Shown here: piece after piece, positions 24,571 to 32,768 of the stretch | Numbering within the stretch: the stretch's first letter is position 1 | How the letters are laid out: each line of letters begins with the position of its first letter | NCBI RefSeq assembly: GCF_000429765.1 | Contig: NZ_AUCM01000016.1 | Location: 1-64,000 of the forward strand | From: Gemmobacter nectariphilus DSM 15620 | GTDB lineage: Bacteria > Pseudomonadota > Alphaproteobacteria > Rhodobacterales > Rhodobacteraceae | DNA length: 64,000 nt | Direction of reading: 5' to 3' | Notes under the pieces: model-generated | Databases searched by the model: none | Told to the model about the DNA's origin: nothing | What the model saw: only the letters and a program-made list of their open reading frames with translations | Program-made: the position numbers and the translations under genes

Positions 24571-25440
24571 TTACTCAGCGCTCTGGCCGGTCAGCCAACG
24601 CGAGAACGTGCTCATCGCTGATGTGGCGGGCCGGTCGGACGGCCAGGCGAGATAGTAACGTCCGACAGAAACTGTGACGCCGAAAGGCTGTGCCAAGCGG
24701 CCCTGCGCGATGTAGCTCTCGAACATGGAGATCGGCAGCAGGGCGACGCCGGCGCCTGAGGTTGCCAGCTCTGCCAAAGCCACCGAGCTGTCAAAGACCG
24801 GCCCGGTGACAGGCGGGCAAGGCACGCCTGCGGCCTCAAACCAGCCCGGCCATTCGGCGCTTCGGTAGCTGCGCAGAAGCGTTACTTGCCCGAGGTCCGA
24901 GGGATGCAGCAGCCGTGACGCGAGGCCCGGCGCGCAGAGCGGCGCCATCGGCGCCTCTGCCAGTGGGATCGCATCGTGTCCTGTCCAGCCTCCAGTGCCG
25001 AAACGGATCGCCATGTCGAGCCCCTCGCGCAGGATCTCCACCCGGTTGTTGTTGGTCGAGATCCTCAGGTCGATCTGGGGATGGGCCTGTCGGAACGCCT
25101 CGAGCCGCGGCATCAGCCAGCACATCGCGAAGGTCGTGTTGACGCCAACCTTTAGCACCTCGATGTCGCGCCGCCCGCCGAGACGGTCGAGCACCCGCGA
25201 CATCGCGTCGAACCCATGCTCAAGCACGGGAAAGAGCAGGCGTCCCTCGTCGGTCGGGATCAGCCCCTGGGAGGTCCTCAGGAACAGCGCTGTGCCCAGC
25301 AGGTCCTCGAGCCGCGCGACCTGGTGGCTGACGGCAGCCTGGGTGACGCGCAGCTCGATCGCGGCCTTGGTAAAGCTGCCCTGGCGCATGGCGACCTCGA
25401 ATACGCGCAGGGCATTGAGCGGCAGGTCGGGGCGATCCAT
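24571..25440 (-). CDS. LysR-family regulator, AmpR-like
   Basis: A 289-residue LysR regulator: an N-terminal winged helix (PLNALRVFEVAMRQGSFTKA, then LRVTQAAVSHQVARLE) and a C-terminal periplasmic-binding-like effector domain. The NALRAFEAAAR-like opening and the divergent class A beta-lactamase gene place it in the AmpR/GcvA branch. In AmpR systems cell-wall muropeptides set the activity. A TTGAT-N7-ATCAA box in the shared intergenic region is the likely binding site. Confidence 0.85.
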   Translation of the reverse strand: MDRPDLPLNALRVFEVAMRQGSFTKAAIELRVTQAAVSHQVARLEDLLGTALFLRTSQGLIPTDEGRLLFPVLEHGFDAMSRVLDRLGGRRDIEVLKVGVNTTFAMCWLMPRLEAFRQAHPQIDLRISTNNNRVEILREGLDMAIRFGTGGWTGHDAIPLAEAPMAPLCAPGLASRLLHPSDLGQVTLLRSYRSAEWPGWFEAAGVPCPPVTGPVFDSSVALAELATSGAGVALLPISMFESYIAQGRLAQPFGVTVSVGRYYLAWPSDRPATSAMSTFSRWLTGQSAE

Positions 25441-25480
25441 GGCAGTACCTCAGCTAATGGCAGGCCATAAGATTTGTCGT

Positions 25481-25534
25481 TTGATGGCTGCGATCAAGCC
25501 GAAATATACAGTCCGCATGACATCATGTGATGTC
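25481..25534 (+). promoter_or_regulatory. LysR box and second palindrome in the bla control region
   Basis: TTGAT-N7-ATCAA at 25481-25497 fits the LysR T-N11-A pattern. A second, perfect palindrome GACATCA-TG-TGATGTC lies at 25519-25534, 45 bp before the beta-lactamase start. The first is the probable regulator site; the second may be an activation half or the site of another factor. Confidence 0.55.
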
Positions 25535-25578
25535 GCATCCCAGGCGCCACTGGCGCAGATCCTGAAAGGAATGGTCCC

Positions 25579-26460
25579 ATGCGGTTCACCGCTACCGTCC
25601 TGTCGCGTGTCGCGACAGGGCTCGCTCTCGGCCTGTCCATGGCCACGGCCTCCCTCGCCGAAACGCCTGTCGAGGCGCTCTCCGAAACCGTCGCCCGGAT
25701 CGAGGAACAGCTCGGCGCCCGCGTCGGCCTCTCGCTCATGGAGACCGGCACGGGTTGGTCCTGGTCTCACCGCGAGGACGAGCTTTTCCTCATGAACAGC
25801 ACGGTCAAGGTGCCGGTCTGCGGCGCCATCCTCGCGCGTTGGGACGCGGGCAGGCTGTCGCTCTCCGATGCGCTGCCGGTGCGCAAGGCCGACCTCGTGC
25901 CCTACGCGCCCGTCACGGAGACGCGGGTCGGCGGCAACATGACCCTCGACGAGCTCTGCCTCGCGGCGATCGACATGAGCGACAATGTGGCGGCGAACAT
26001 CCTGATCGGGCATCTCGGGGGGCCGGAGGCGGTGACGCAGTTCTTCCGCAGCGTCGGCGACCCGACGAGCCGTCTCGACCGCATCGAGCCCAAGCTGAAC
26101 GACTTCGCTTCTGGAGACGAGCGGGACACCACGAGCCCGGCCGCCATGTCCGAGACGCTGCGAGCGCTGCTGCTGGGCGACGTGCTGTCTCCGGAGGCCC
26201 GCGGGAAGCTGGCGGAGTGGATGCGCCACGGCGGCGTGACCGGCGCATTGCTGCGCGCCGAGGCCGAGGACGCCTGGCTGATCCTCGACAAGTCGGGCAG
26301 CGGAAGCCACACGCGCAACCTCGTCGCGGTGATCCAGCCTGAAGGCGGAGCGCCCTGGATCGCGACCATGTTCATCTCGGATACGGACGCGGAGTTCGAG
26401 GTTCGCAACGAGGCGCTCAAAGATCTGGGTAGGGCGGTGGTCGCGGTTGTTCGCGAATAG
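25579..26460 (+). CDS. class A serine beta-lactamase
   Basis: A 293-residue precursor with a Sec signal (about residues 1-27, cleaved near SLA-ET). Catalytic motifs are complete: S74-x-x-K77 (STVK), S134-D-N136, E170 (EPKLN, Ambler Glu166) and K238-S-G240. Cys81 and Cys127 correspond to Ambler 77 and 123, the disulfide of TEM/CARB-type enzymes. KSG replaces the more usual KTG. It hydrolyses beta-lactams in the periplasm; the spectrum cannot be told from sequence alone. It is divergent from an AmpR-like regulator, so probably inducible. Confidence 0.9.
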   Translation: MRFTATVLSRVATGLALGLSMATASLAETPVEALSETVARIEEQLGARVGLSLMETGTGWSWSHREDELFLMNSTVKVPVCGAILARWDAGRLSLSDALPVRKADLVPYAPVTETRVGGNMTLDELCLAAIDMSDNVAANILIGHLGGPEAVTQFFRSVGDPTSRLDRIEPKLNDFASGDERDTTSPAAMSETLRALLLGDVLSPEARGKLAEWMRHGGVTGALLRAEAEDAWLILDKSGSGSHTRNLVAVIQPEGGAPWIATMFISDTDAEFEVRNEALKDLGRAVVAVVRE

Positions 26461-26734
26461 CCTATCCCAGGCGCGGCTTCCGCTCTGAGAAAGGATGTAC
26501 TTTGGGCTGCGGAGCAGTGAGACATCATGCCATTGCGCAGCCGATGGTGCCGGTGGGGTGCCCTGCAATACCTGGTCGACTGGAGCCGCTCTAGCACCGT
26601 CCCTAAAGTCCCGCACCGCGGACCTCGGGATCTTGGATCTTGCTGCGCAGTGGCATGAAGGTCCGGTATGGGGAAGCTGCGCTGCAGCAACGGTGATCTT
26701 GGCCAAGGTCCGCAATGGGCCGAAAACGACGGAA
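26461..26734. other. intergenic stretch after beta-lactamase
   Basis: A region of about 275 bp (320 bp including the following terminator) with no gene. It separates the rightward beta-lactamase from the leftward ssb gene. Confidence 0.4.
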
Positions 26735-26766
26735 CCCGGCGGGTTTCCCCGCCGGGCCCCTTCGGG
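26735..26766 (-). terminator. tandem GC hairpins after ssb
   Basis: CCCGGCGGG-TTTC-CCCGCCGGG (26735-26756) is followed by CCCC-TTC-GGGG up to 26766. Both lie just after the ssb stop on the leftward transcript, so they should end or protect the ssb mRNA. No T tract is present, which is usual for GC-rich alphaproteobacteria. Confidence 0.6.
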
Positions 26767-26782
26767 GAAGACCCCGTTCTTT

Positions 26783-27187
26783 TCAGAACGGGATCTCGTC
26801 GTCGCGGTCGACCAGCTCGGGGTTTTCGTTCTCGGCCGACTTCGGGCGGCTCAGGAAGTCAACCTTCTCGGCGATGATCTCGCAGCCGTAGCGATCGGTG
26901 CCGGTTGCGTCGGTCCACTTCGTGTAGTGGATGCGGCCATGGACGAGGACCTTCATACCCTTTTCGCAGTGCTCTGCGACGGTCTTGCCGAGGCCGTTGA
27001 AGCAGGTGATGCGGTGCCATTCGGTGTCCATGACCCGGTAGCCGTTCTCGTCGCGCATCACGCGACCCTCGGAGAGGCGCGGCCGCGAGGTGGCCAGGGT
27101 GAAGTTGGTGATCTTCGTGCCGCTTTGGGTCGAGCGCACTTCGGGCTTTTGACCGATGTTGCCGGCGAGGATAACGATGTTCTGCAT
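26783..27187 (-). CDS. single-stranded DNA-binding protein
   Basis: A 134-residue plasmid SSB. The OB fold opens with MQNIVILAGNIGQKPEVRST and contains the conserved W-H-RITCFNGLGKTVAE and GRIHYTKWTDATG strands. It ends in DDEIPF, the acidic tail that recruits replication and repair proteins. The start at 27187 has AGGAGC-like signals (GAGCTTACC upstream) and matches family length. It supports plasmid replication or transfer. Confidence 0.9.
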   Translation of the reverse strand: MQNIVILAGNIGQKPEVRSTQSGTKITNFTLATSRPRLSEGRVMRDENGYRVMDTEWHRITCFNGLGKTVAEHCEKGMKVLVHGRIHYTKWTDATGTDRYGCEIIAEKVDFLSRPKSAENENPELVDRDDEIPF

Positions 27188-27625
27188 GGTAAGCTCCTGT
27201 GTTTCCTGTCCCTGGGACCGTCCCTTCGACAAGACCCGGAAAAAGCCTGTCGGCTGAGGCGTGCACGGGAGACGGAACGGCGACCGGAAACCTCCAGAGG
27301 GCCGGGGTGGAGCGGGCAGGTGACGCGTTTCCTCAGAAACGCTAGCCAACACGGCCCGGACTGACGCGGGGTTGCGCGCCAGAGGCCGAACAGGCTTAGG
27401 GGATTGTCAGTCGAAGGGATGGCACCGGGGATAGGAGCGGCCTGGGGCTCTCGCAGAACTCGGCCTTCCTCACCAAGGCAACCGGGTTGAAGCAGTTGCG
27501 AAACCGCCGACCCGGCAGCTCAAGCCAACCTCATCCCCCTGCCCTATCGCGGCGTCCTCCGTGGGAGTTGCGATGTTGCAGCCTGACGGCTATCCCGGAC
27601 GCATCATTCAGGACACGAGGGCCCA
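27188..27625. other. intergenic stretch, no gene
   Basis: 438 bp between the divergent ssb and H-NS-like genes. It should hold both promoters. I see no convincing ORF, repeat or hairpin. Confidence 0.4.
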
Positions 27626-27943
27626 ATGGCTGATTTCAATCTCGAGGCGATGTCGCTCAAGGAACTGCGGCAATTGCAGAAGGACCTCGCCAAGGCGATT
27701 TCCACCTATGAGGACCGTCATAAGGCCGAAGCCCGCACCAAGCTGGAAGCCATCGCCAAGGAGATGGGCTACTCCCTCGCCGAACTGATCGGTATTGAGG
27801 TGAAAGCCACCCGTGCGCCGGCCCTCGCGAAGTATAGGCACCCTGAGAACGCGGCCCTCACCTGGTCGGGCCGGGGCCGGAAACCGCAGTGGTTCGCAGA
27901 CCACATCAACGCCGGCAAGGACCCGAGCGCTCTGGCGGTCTGA
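27626..27943 (+). CDS. H-NS-family nucleoid protein
   Basis: A 105-residue protein. The N-terminal half is an oligomerising coiled coil (LKELRQLQKDLAKAISTYED); the C-terminus carries the H-NS DNA-binding loop WSGRGRKPQWF. It belongs to the HvrA/Spb branch of alphaproteobacteria. Plasmid-encoded H-NS proteins silence foreign AT-rich genes and lower the cost of plasmid carriage. Confidence 0.85.
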   Translation: MADFNLEAMSLKELRQLQKDLAKAISTYEDRHKAEARTKLEAIAKEMGYSLAELIGIEVKATRAPALAKYRHPENAALTWSGRGRKPQWFADHINAGKDPSALAV

Positions 27944-28005
27944 CGGAGTTGGGTGACCCCGCCCGGGCGAAGCATGGCCCAAGTTAAGGAAACCGGTTTT
28001 TGCTG

Positions 28006-28068
28006 ACACGACTGTTCGATCATGTTAGAAAAACGACGATTTCTTAACACGACGCGGAGCACATGTTA
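28006..28068 (+). promoter_or_regulatory. two-copy operator overlapping the Fic start
   Basis: A 22-bp unit ACACGAC-N8-CATGTTA occurs twice with a 41-bp period: 28006-28027 and 28047-28068. The second copy ends over the ATG (28063). Between them TGTTAGAAA and TTTCTTAACA form an imperfect dyad (28024-28049). This looks like an autoregulatory operator bound by the Fic protein's own C-terminal winged helix. Confidence 0.55.
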
Positions 28069-29157
28069 AAGCCGACCTACGCCATTCCCGCCCTGCCACC
28101 CCCGGCCGAGATCGAAACCGTTCCGGTCCTGAAGGCGCTCGCTCGCGCCAGCCGCGCGCTTGCGGATCTGAAGGGTCAGGCCAAGACCATTCCGAACCAA
28201 GGCATCCTGATCGACACGCTGGCTCTTCAGGAAGCCAAAGCTTCGTCGGAAGTCGAAAACATCGTCACAACGCAGGATGAACTGTTTCAGGCGGATGTTT
28301 TCCCTGACGATCCGCAGTCCCCGGCGGCCAAAGAAGTAGCGCTGTATCGCGACGCTCTGCGGCTCGGATACGCACGCTTGGGCGAAACCGGCGGCCTGAT
28401 CCCAAATTCGGCGCTCATCGACATGTTCCGCTTGCTGAAGGGCCGCAGCGATGGATTTCGAGTGACACCGGGTACTGCCCTCAAGAACGAGCAAACAGGG
28501 GAGATCGTCTTCGTCCCGCCCCAGGATGCGCACGAAATTGTCCGCCACATGACGGCGCTCGAACGGTTCATCAACGACGATGAACTCAGCGATCTCGATC
28601 CGCTCATCAAGATGGCTTTGATCCATCATCAGTTCGAAAGCATCCACCCGTTTCCGGATGGGAACGGACGTATCGGGCGCATCCTCAACGTACTTTATCT
28701 GACCAGAACGGGGTTGCTCGACATCCCGGTGCTCTACCTGTCGCGGTTCATCACCCGTAACAAAGCGGACTACTACAGGCACCTTCAGGCGGTGCGCGAC
28801 ACGGGCGATTGGGAACCCTGGGTCATCTACATGCTGGAGGCCGTTGCAGAGACTTCTGCCACAACAGTCGAGATCGTCACCGGCATCCGACAGCAAATGG
28901 CGGACGTGAAGCATCGGCTACGTGAGGACTTGCCGAAGATTTACAGCCAGGAACTTCTGAACAACTTGTTTCGCCATCCCTACACCCGGATCGAATATCT
29001 GCAGAACGATCTGGATGTCAGTCGGCAGACGGCCGCGAAGTATCTCGACATCTTGGCCGAGCACGGCTTTGTCGAAAAGCACCGCTCTGGAAAGCACAAC
29101 TACTTCATCAACGTCGCCCTGGTGAAACTCTTCCTCGACGTTTCGGGCGGACCGTAA
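28063..29157 (+). CDS. class II Fic protein (AMP transferase) with winged helix
   Basis: A 364-residue Fic protein. The active loop HPFPDGNGRIGR sits at residues 195-206 (His195 base, Arg206 binding phosphates). The inhibitory helix motif S-x-x-x-E-N is at 61-66 (SSEVEN), upstream of the Fic core, which makes it class II and self-inhibited. The C-terminal ~90 residues form a winged helix (TRIEYLQNDLDVSRQTAAKYL). It would AMPylate protein targets, possibly a toxin-like or stress role, and probably represses its own promoter. Confidence 0.9.
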   Translation: MLKPTYAIPALPPPAEIETVPVLKALARASRALADLKGQAKTIPNQGILIDTLALQEAKASSEVENIVTTQDELFQADVFPDDPQSPAAKEVALYRDALRLGYARLGETGGLIPNSALIDMFRLLKGRSDGFRVTPGTALKNEQTGEIVFVPPQDAHEIVRHMTALERFINDDELSDLDPLIKMALIHHQFESIHPFPDGNGRIGRILNVLYLTRTGLLDIPVLYLSRFITRNKADYYRHLQAVRDTGDWEPWVIYMLEAVAETSATTVEIVTGIRQQMADVKHRLREDLPKIYSQELLNNLFRHPYTRIEYLQNDLDVSRQTAAKYLDILAEHGFVEKHRSGKHNYFINVALVKLFLDVSGGP

Positions 29158-29304
29158 ACTCGACACCGGGCGTTCGGCTCCTTGGGCAGTCGTGCCGACC
29201 TCCGCGTCGGCTCAGATTTCCGGGCCACCGAGAGGTCTGAAAGCCGAACGGACCGGATCGGGGACCCTGCCCCGATGCCGAGCTCTCGGGACAAACCGTG
29301 GGCG

Positions 29305-29469
29305 TCATGCCCACGGATCGACCTCAGCGACCACTTGAACCTCGTCGCCGTCGATTTCATCCGCAGGGACGGCGCCGAAGGTTCCATCCCCGGCCTGGAA
29401 GACGACGATCGAGACCATGAGCGTGGCGGCGAGGGAGGCTGCGAAGGCATGTGCATCTTTGCGGGACAT
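29305..29469 (-). CDS. small single-pass protein
   Basis: A 54-residue protein starting MSRKDAHAFAASLAATLMVS. A ribosome site (AGGAGCC) lies upstream of 29469. It has one hydrophobic segment (residues ~10-26) followed by an acidic tail (ADEIDGDEVQVVAEVD). It may be a signal-anchored or secreted small protein. No family recognised; codon use is consistent with a real gene. Confidence 0.5.
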   Translation of the reverse strand: MSRKDAHAFAASLAATLMVSIVVFQAGDGTFGAVPADEIDGDEVQVVAEVDPWA

Positions 29470-29861
29470 CTGTTTGGCTCCTGTCTTGGAGGCGGGGGAG
29501 CATCCCCCGCGCGACAGGACCCCGCAGGCCCGAAGACTGGCTGACATCACCGGGTGCGTTCGGCTCGCCCGAATCCACCCGGCGGCACGGGCTCGCCCGT
29601 AGTCCGACCCCTTTGCGGGTTGATCTCGAAGACAGGATTCGGGGCAAGGAAGGGAATGGCGAGCGGGGGATGGTGCCCTGACGACTGGAGCCAATTGTCC
29701 CGCTGATGCTTCTAACGCCGCCAGCCTCCCGGGCAGGCTCTTGGTTGAAGACTTCCGTATTGGGGGATGGATCCTTTGGTGCCCCGCGACAGCGCGGGAC
29801 GAGGTTCAAGTGGTCGGTGAGAGGCCGGCTCTTCGGCAGGCCCCTCACGCCTTGTCAGGGC
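29470..29861. other. intergenic stretch, no gene
   Basis: 392 bp with no supported gene; frames on both strands are short and Arg/Ser/Gly-rich. It contains GGGGGAGCATCCCCC (29496-29510), a small dyad that could be a transcript end. Confidence 0.4.
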
Positions 29862-30335
29862 TCAGGCGGCCAGATCCGCGCCCCCTGCCCTATCGCCGTC
29901 GTCGGCATCGACGATCTCGAGCCGCGCGTTGCGATAACCTTCCCGCGCGATCCAGAGCTCCGCTGCGGTCACGGACTCCGCCAGATGCAGCAGTTCGCTG
30001 TTGCCGCCGAAGTCCAGAAGCACGCGCACCTGCCCGGGCTTCGGTTCCTCGGCCACCTCGAAGACCAACCGGCTGTCCGCCGAATGGCTGCGCATGATGG
30101 TGACGAGGATGACCCCGTCCGAGGAGAAGTTCCCTTCATGTAGCGTGAAAGAAGCCGGTGCCGTCCAGGTCGGATAGACCCGCGGCGGTTCCTTCTTCAC
30201 AAGGCGGCCGACGCCGTTCGAACGCTCCCAGGCGGCGAGCTTCTTGGTGAAACGTGCCGTCGGCTTGGGACTGCCGTCGGTATAGCGGATCAGTGCCCCA
30301 AGAGGGGCTGAGTCGATGATGGTTGTTGCAGACAT
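29862..30335 (-). CDS. conserved plasmid protein, unknown
   Basis: A 157-residue protein beginning MSATTIIDSAPLGALIRYTD, with GAGGAATC before the ATG. The first part is basic (SPKPTARFTKKLAAWERSNG), the second half is beta-rich and contains RLVFEVAEEPKPGQVRVLLD. No domain is recognised. It is downstream of the ParB-like gene at 30435 in the same orientation only if the transcript passes a ~100-bp gap with reversed order; in fact it has its own start and lies 99 bp beyond that gene's stop. Confidence 0.6.
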   Translation of the reverse strand: MSATTIIDSAPLGALIRYTDGSPKPTARFTKKLAAWERSNGVGRLVKKEPPRVYPTWTAPASFTLHEGNFSSDGVILVTIMRSHSADSRLVFEVAEEPKPGQVRVLLDFGGNSELLHLAESVTAAELWIAREGYRNARLEIVDADDGDRAGGADLAA

Positions 30336-30434
30336 GATTCCTCATCCTGAATGCGAGAAATCGCATCCATCATATTGATATTGCTGTATTTTATGGAGGT
30401 AAGGGGCGGGCTTCCCCGCCCCGGATGGCTCAGA

Positions 30435-32606
30435 TCACTCCGCAGCCATCATCGACGCAGCGGTCTCCGGCAGATCGGCCGTCAGGAAAGCCGGGAGATA
30501 GACATCTTCGGGTTCGCCCACGTCCTCCCCCTGCCCTTCGGTGATCGGCTCGCCGTCGCCTGCCGCCAGATCGGCCCGACGAAGGACCTCGGGCAGCCAG
30601 CCGCTGCCCTTGAGGAGCCGCTCGGCCTCCGTGGCCATCTCGCCCTTCTTCAGATGATCGAGAAGCTGCGCAGTCCCTTCCCCCTTCGCCTCGCGCACGG
30701 CATCGAGGATCCGGGCCTTGGGCACGCGGTTGAGATAGCCGTCGACCGTCGGCTCCCAGCCCGCTTCGACCATGTCGAGATCAACCGCCCGCGCCACCAG
30801 ATCGGCATGTGCCATACGACGGGTCAGACCGCTGGCGGAGATGCCAGCCCCATAGGGGTTCACCTTCTCATGGAGCGCGTTGATGCCGAAGCTGAGGCAA
30901 TGCGCCAGGAGGGCTAGACGGCTGCTCTGATCGAGAACGTTCAGATAGTCCCAGAGCGCGGCATCGTCGCCGAGGGGCAGATCCGCCTCCCAGGCCGCGT
31001 GACGCTCGTCGACCAGCTTGGCCACCACGCTGTCCTTCAGATCGGGTGCCTGCGCGGACATGTAGACGTGGCGCACCGATGCTTCGAGACAGCTGCCCGA
31101 AGCAGAGGAGGTGCGGAAGGTATCCGTCACGAGCTTCAGGAGCAGGAGCGTCAGAGCGACGTCCGGCGAGCGCCCGATGGCCTCGCGCAGCGCTAGGGTC
31201 CGGTGGGCCGTCAGTTCCATGACCAGCCGCTCGGGCAACGGCTTCAGCGCGCCGTCATCTTCTTCCTCCGACAGGTCAGCACCGATCGGCTGACCACCCG
31301 AAGTGATGACGGTGCCGCCGACAGAGGTCCCCGAGGGTTTCCAGCTGGAAACACCGACATCACCCCCCTGCCCCATATCATCCGCGCCATCACCATACTG
31401 GACCGCGGTTTCCTCGCGCGGCTCGTCCTCGGGCCGGACATAGCCACGATAGACCGCGAGACAGCCGTCCCGATCCAGCGTGACGAAGACGCCGGCGCGC
31501 CCGACCTCGGCCGGATCGTAGATCAAGGGCCGCTGCTCAAGCGATTCCATCGCCGTTTCGAGCTGGCCCAGCCGAGCGTCGATCTCCTCGGGGTATTCGT
31601 CCTGGCCGGAGTATTCCTCCTCCAGCGCACGATACTCGGCGAGGAGCGAAGCGTGGGCCGCGCTTTCCTCGTCGATCATCGGGGCGGGATCACCGGCCAG
31701 ACGCCGCAGACCGTGGCTGTAGCCGTAGGGCAGGTCGGCCGCGACCTCGATCCACTTCCAGCCCTCGGAGACCAGAGCCTCGGCTTCGGCCTGGAGCTTC
31801 TCGGCAACCAGCCGGTCCAAAAGGGCAGGGTCCTCGAGCCAGCCACCTTCGTCGCCCTGAAACAGATCGCGCAGGACGACGCCGCCTGCCGCCTCATAGG
31901 CATCGACACCAACAAAGACCGCGCGACGATCAGACGCCCGGACCGAGGTCTCGGTCAGCATGCGCCGGATGGCATAGGGCTCCTTGTTCCACGAGTTCTT
32001 CACAGCCTCCCAGACCTGCACCTGACGCGCATGATCGGGGTTCACAGTGAATGCCATCAGCTGTTCCAACGTCATGCCATCCTCGGCATAGACCTCGAGC
32101 AGGGCAGGGGCCACGGAGGCAAGTTTCAGGCGCTGCTTGACGATCTGCGGCGTGACGAAGAAGGCTGCCGCGATCGCTTCCTCGCCCTGACCCTTTTCGC
32201 GCAGGGCCTGAAACGCGCGGAACTGGTCCAGCGGGTGCAGGGCGACGCGCTGCATGTTCTCCGCCAGCGAGTCGTCCTCGGCGAGGATCTCCGACGCAGC
32301 ATCCCGCACGATACAGGGGATCGGCGCGGTCTTCGCCAGCCGCTTCTGCTTCACCAGCAACGACAGCGCCTGGAAGCGACGACCACCGGCCGGGATCTCG
32401 AACATGCCGGTCTCGACGCCCTCGGCATCGAGCATGGGCCGAACGTTCAAGCCCTGCAGCAGGCCGCGCCGCGCGATGTCCTCGGCAAGTTCCTCGACCG
32501 AGACGCCAGCCTTGATGCGCCGCACGTTGGTCTGGCTCAGCGCGAGCTTGTCGAAGGGGATGTCCCGTGAGGGGGACAGGGTGACTTTCTGGGCTGCTTT
32601 CGCCAT
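30435..32606 (-). CDS. large ParB-like nuclease-domain protein
   Basis: A 723-residue protein. The start at 32606 (MAKAAQKVTLSPSRDIPFDK) has GGAG upstream. Residues ~15-110 are a ParB/sulfiredoxin-like domain (PFDKLALSQTNVRRIKAGVS, then EIPAGGRRFQAL, ENMQRVALHP), followed by a helix-turn-helix (EEAIAAAFFVTPQIVKQRLK). The long C-terminal region is specific to this plasmid family. It differs from RepB and is not needed for repABC; homologues accompany strawberry-notch, DUF932 and SSB genes on alphaproteobacterial plasmids. Confidence 0.85.
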   Translation of the reverse strand: MAKAAQKVTLSPSRDIPFDKLALSQTNVRRIKAGVSVEELAEDIARRGLLQGLNVRPMLDAEGVETGMFEIPAGGRRFQALSLLVKQKRLAKTAPIPCIVRDAASEILAEDDSLAENMQRVALHPLDQFRAFQALREKGQGEEAIAAAFFVTPQIVKQRLKLASVAPALLEVYAEDGMTLEQLMAFTVNPDHARQVQVWEAVKNSWNKEPYAIRRMLTETSVRASDRRAVFVGVDAYEAAGGVVLRDLFQGDEGGWLEDPALLDRLVAEKLQAEAEALVSEGWKWIEVAADLPYGYSHGLRRLAGDPAPMIDEESAAHASLLAEYRALEEEYSGQDEYPEEIDARLGQLETAMESLEQRPLIYDPAEVGRAGVFVTLDRDGCLAVYRGYVRPEDEPREETAVQYGDGADDMGQGGDVGVSSWKPSGTSVGGTVITSGGQPIGADLSEEEDDGALKPLPERLVMELTAHRTLALREAIGRSPDVALTLLLLKLVTDTFRTSSASGSCLEASVRHVYMSAQAPDLKDSVVAKLVDERHAAWEADLPLGDDAALWDYLNVLDQSSRLALLAHCLSFGINALHEKVNPYGAGISASGLTRRMAHADLVARAVDLDMVEAGWEPTVDGYLNRVPKARILDAVREAKGEGTAQLLDHLKKGEMATEAERLLKGSGWLPEVLRRADLAAGDGEPITEGQGEDVGEPEDVYLPAFLTADLPETAASMMAAE

Positions 32607-32704
32607 CAGATCTTCTCCGCGACGGGCGCCGGAAGCCACTCTCCCGATCTCGCTTCCCGTCACCCCTCAACCCCCCAACCTTTCTCTCTCAAAGCGGGCG
32701 GCAT

Positions 32705-32756
32705 GTTTACCGGGGTATACGTGGAGCAAGAGGGGGTTATGTTTACCCGGGTATAC
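32705..32756. repeat. paired 16-bp palindromes, candidate parS
   Basis: GTTTACCGGGGTATAC (32705-32720) and GTTTACCCGGGTATAC (32741-32756) are near-perfect dyads 36 bp apart, located directly downstream of repC. Centromere-like parS sites of repABC plasmids are 16-bp palindromes with GT at the ends, found near the operon. RepB is the expected ligand. They also lie upstream of the ParB-like gene at 32606, so that protein is an alternative ligand. Confidence 0.6.
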
Positions 32757-32768
32757 ATCAAGCAATGG

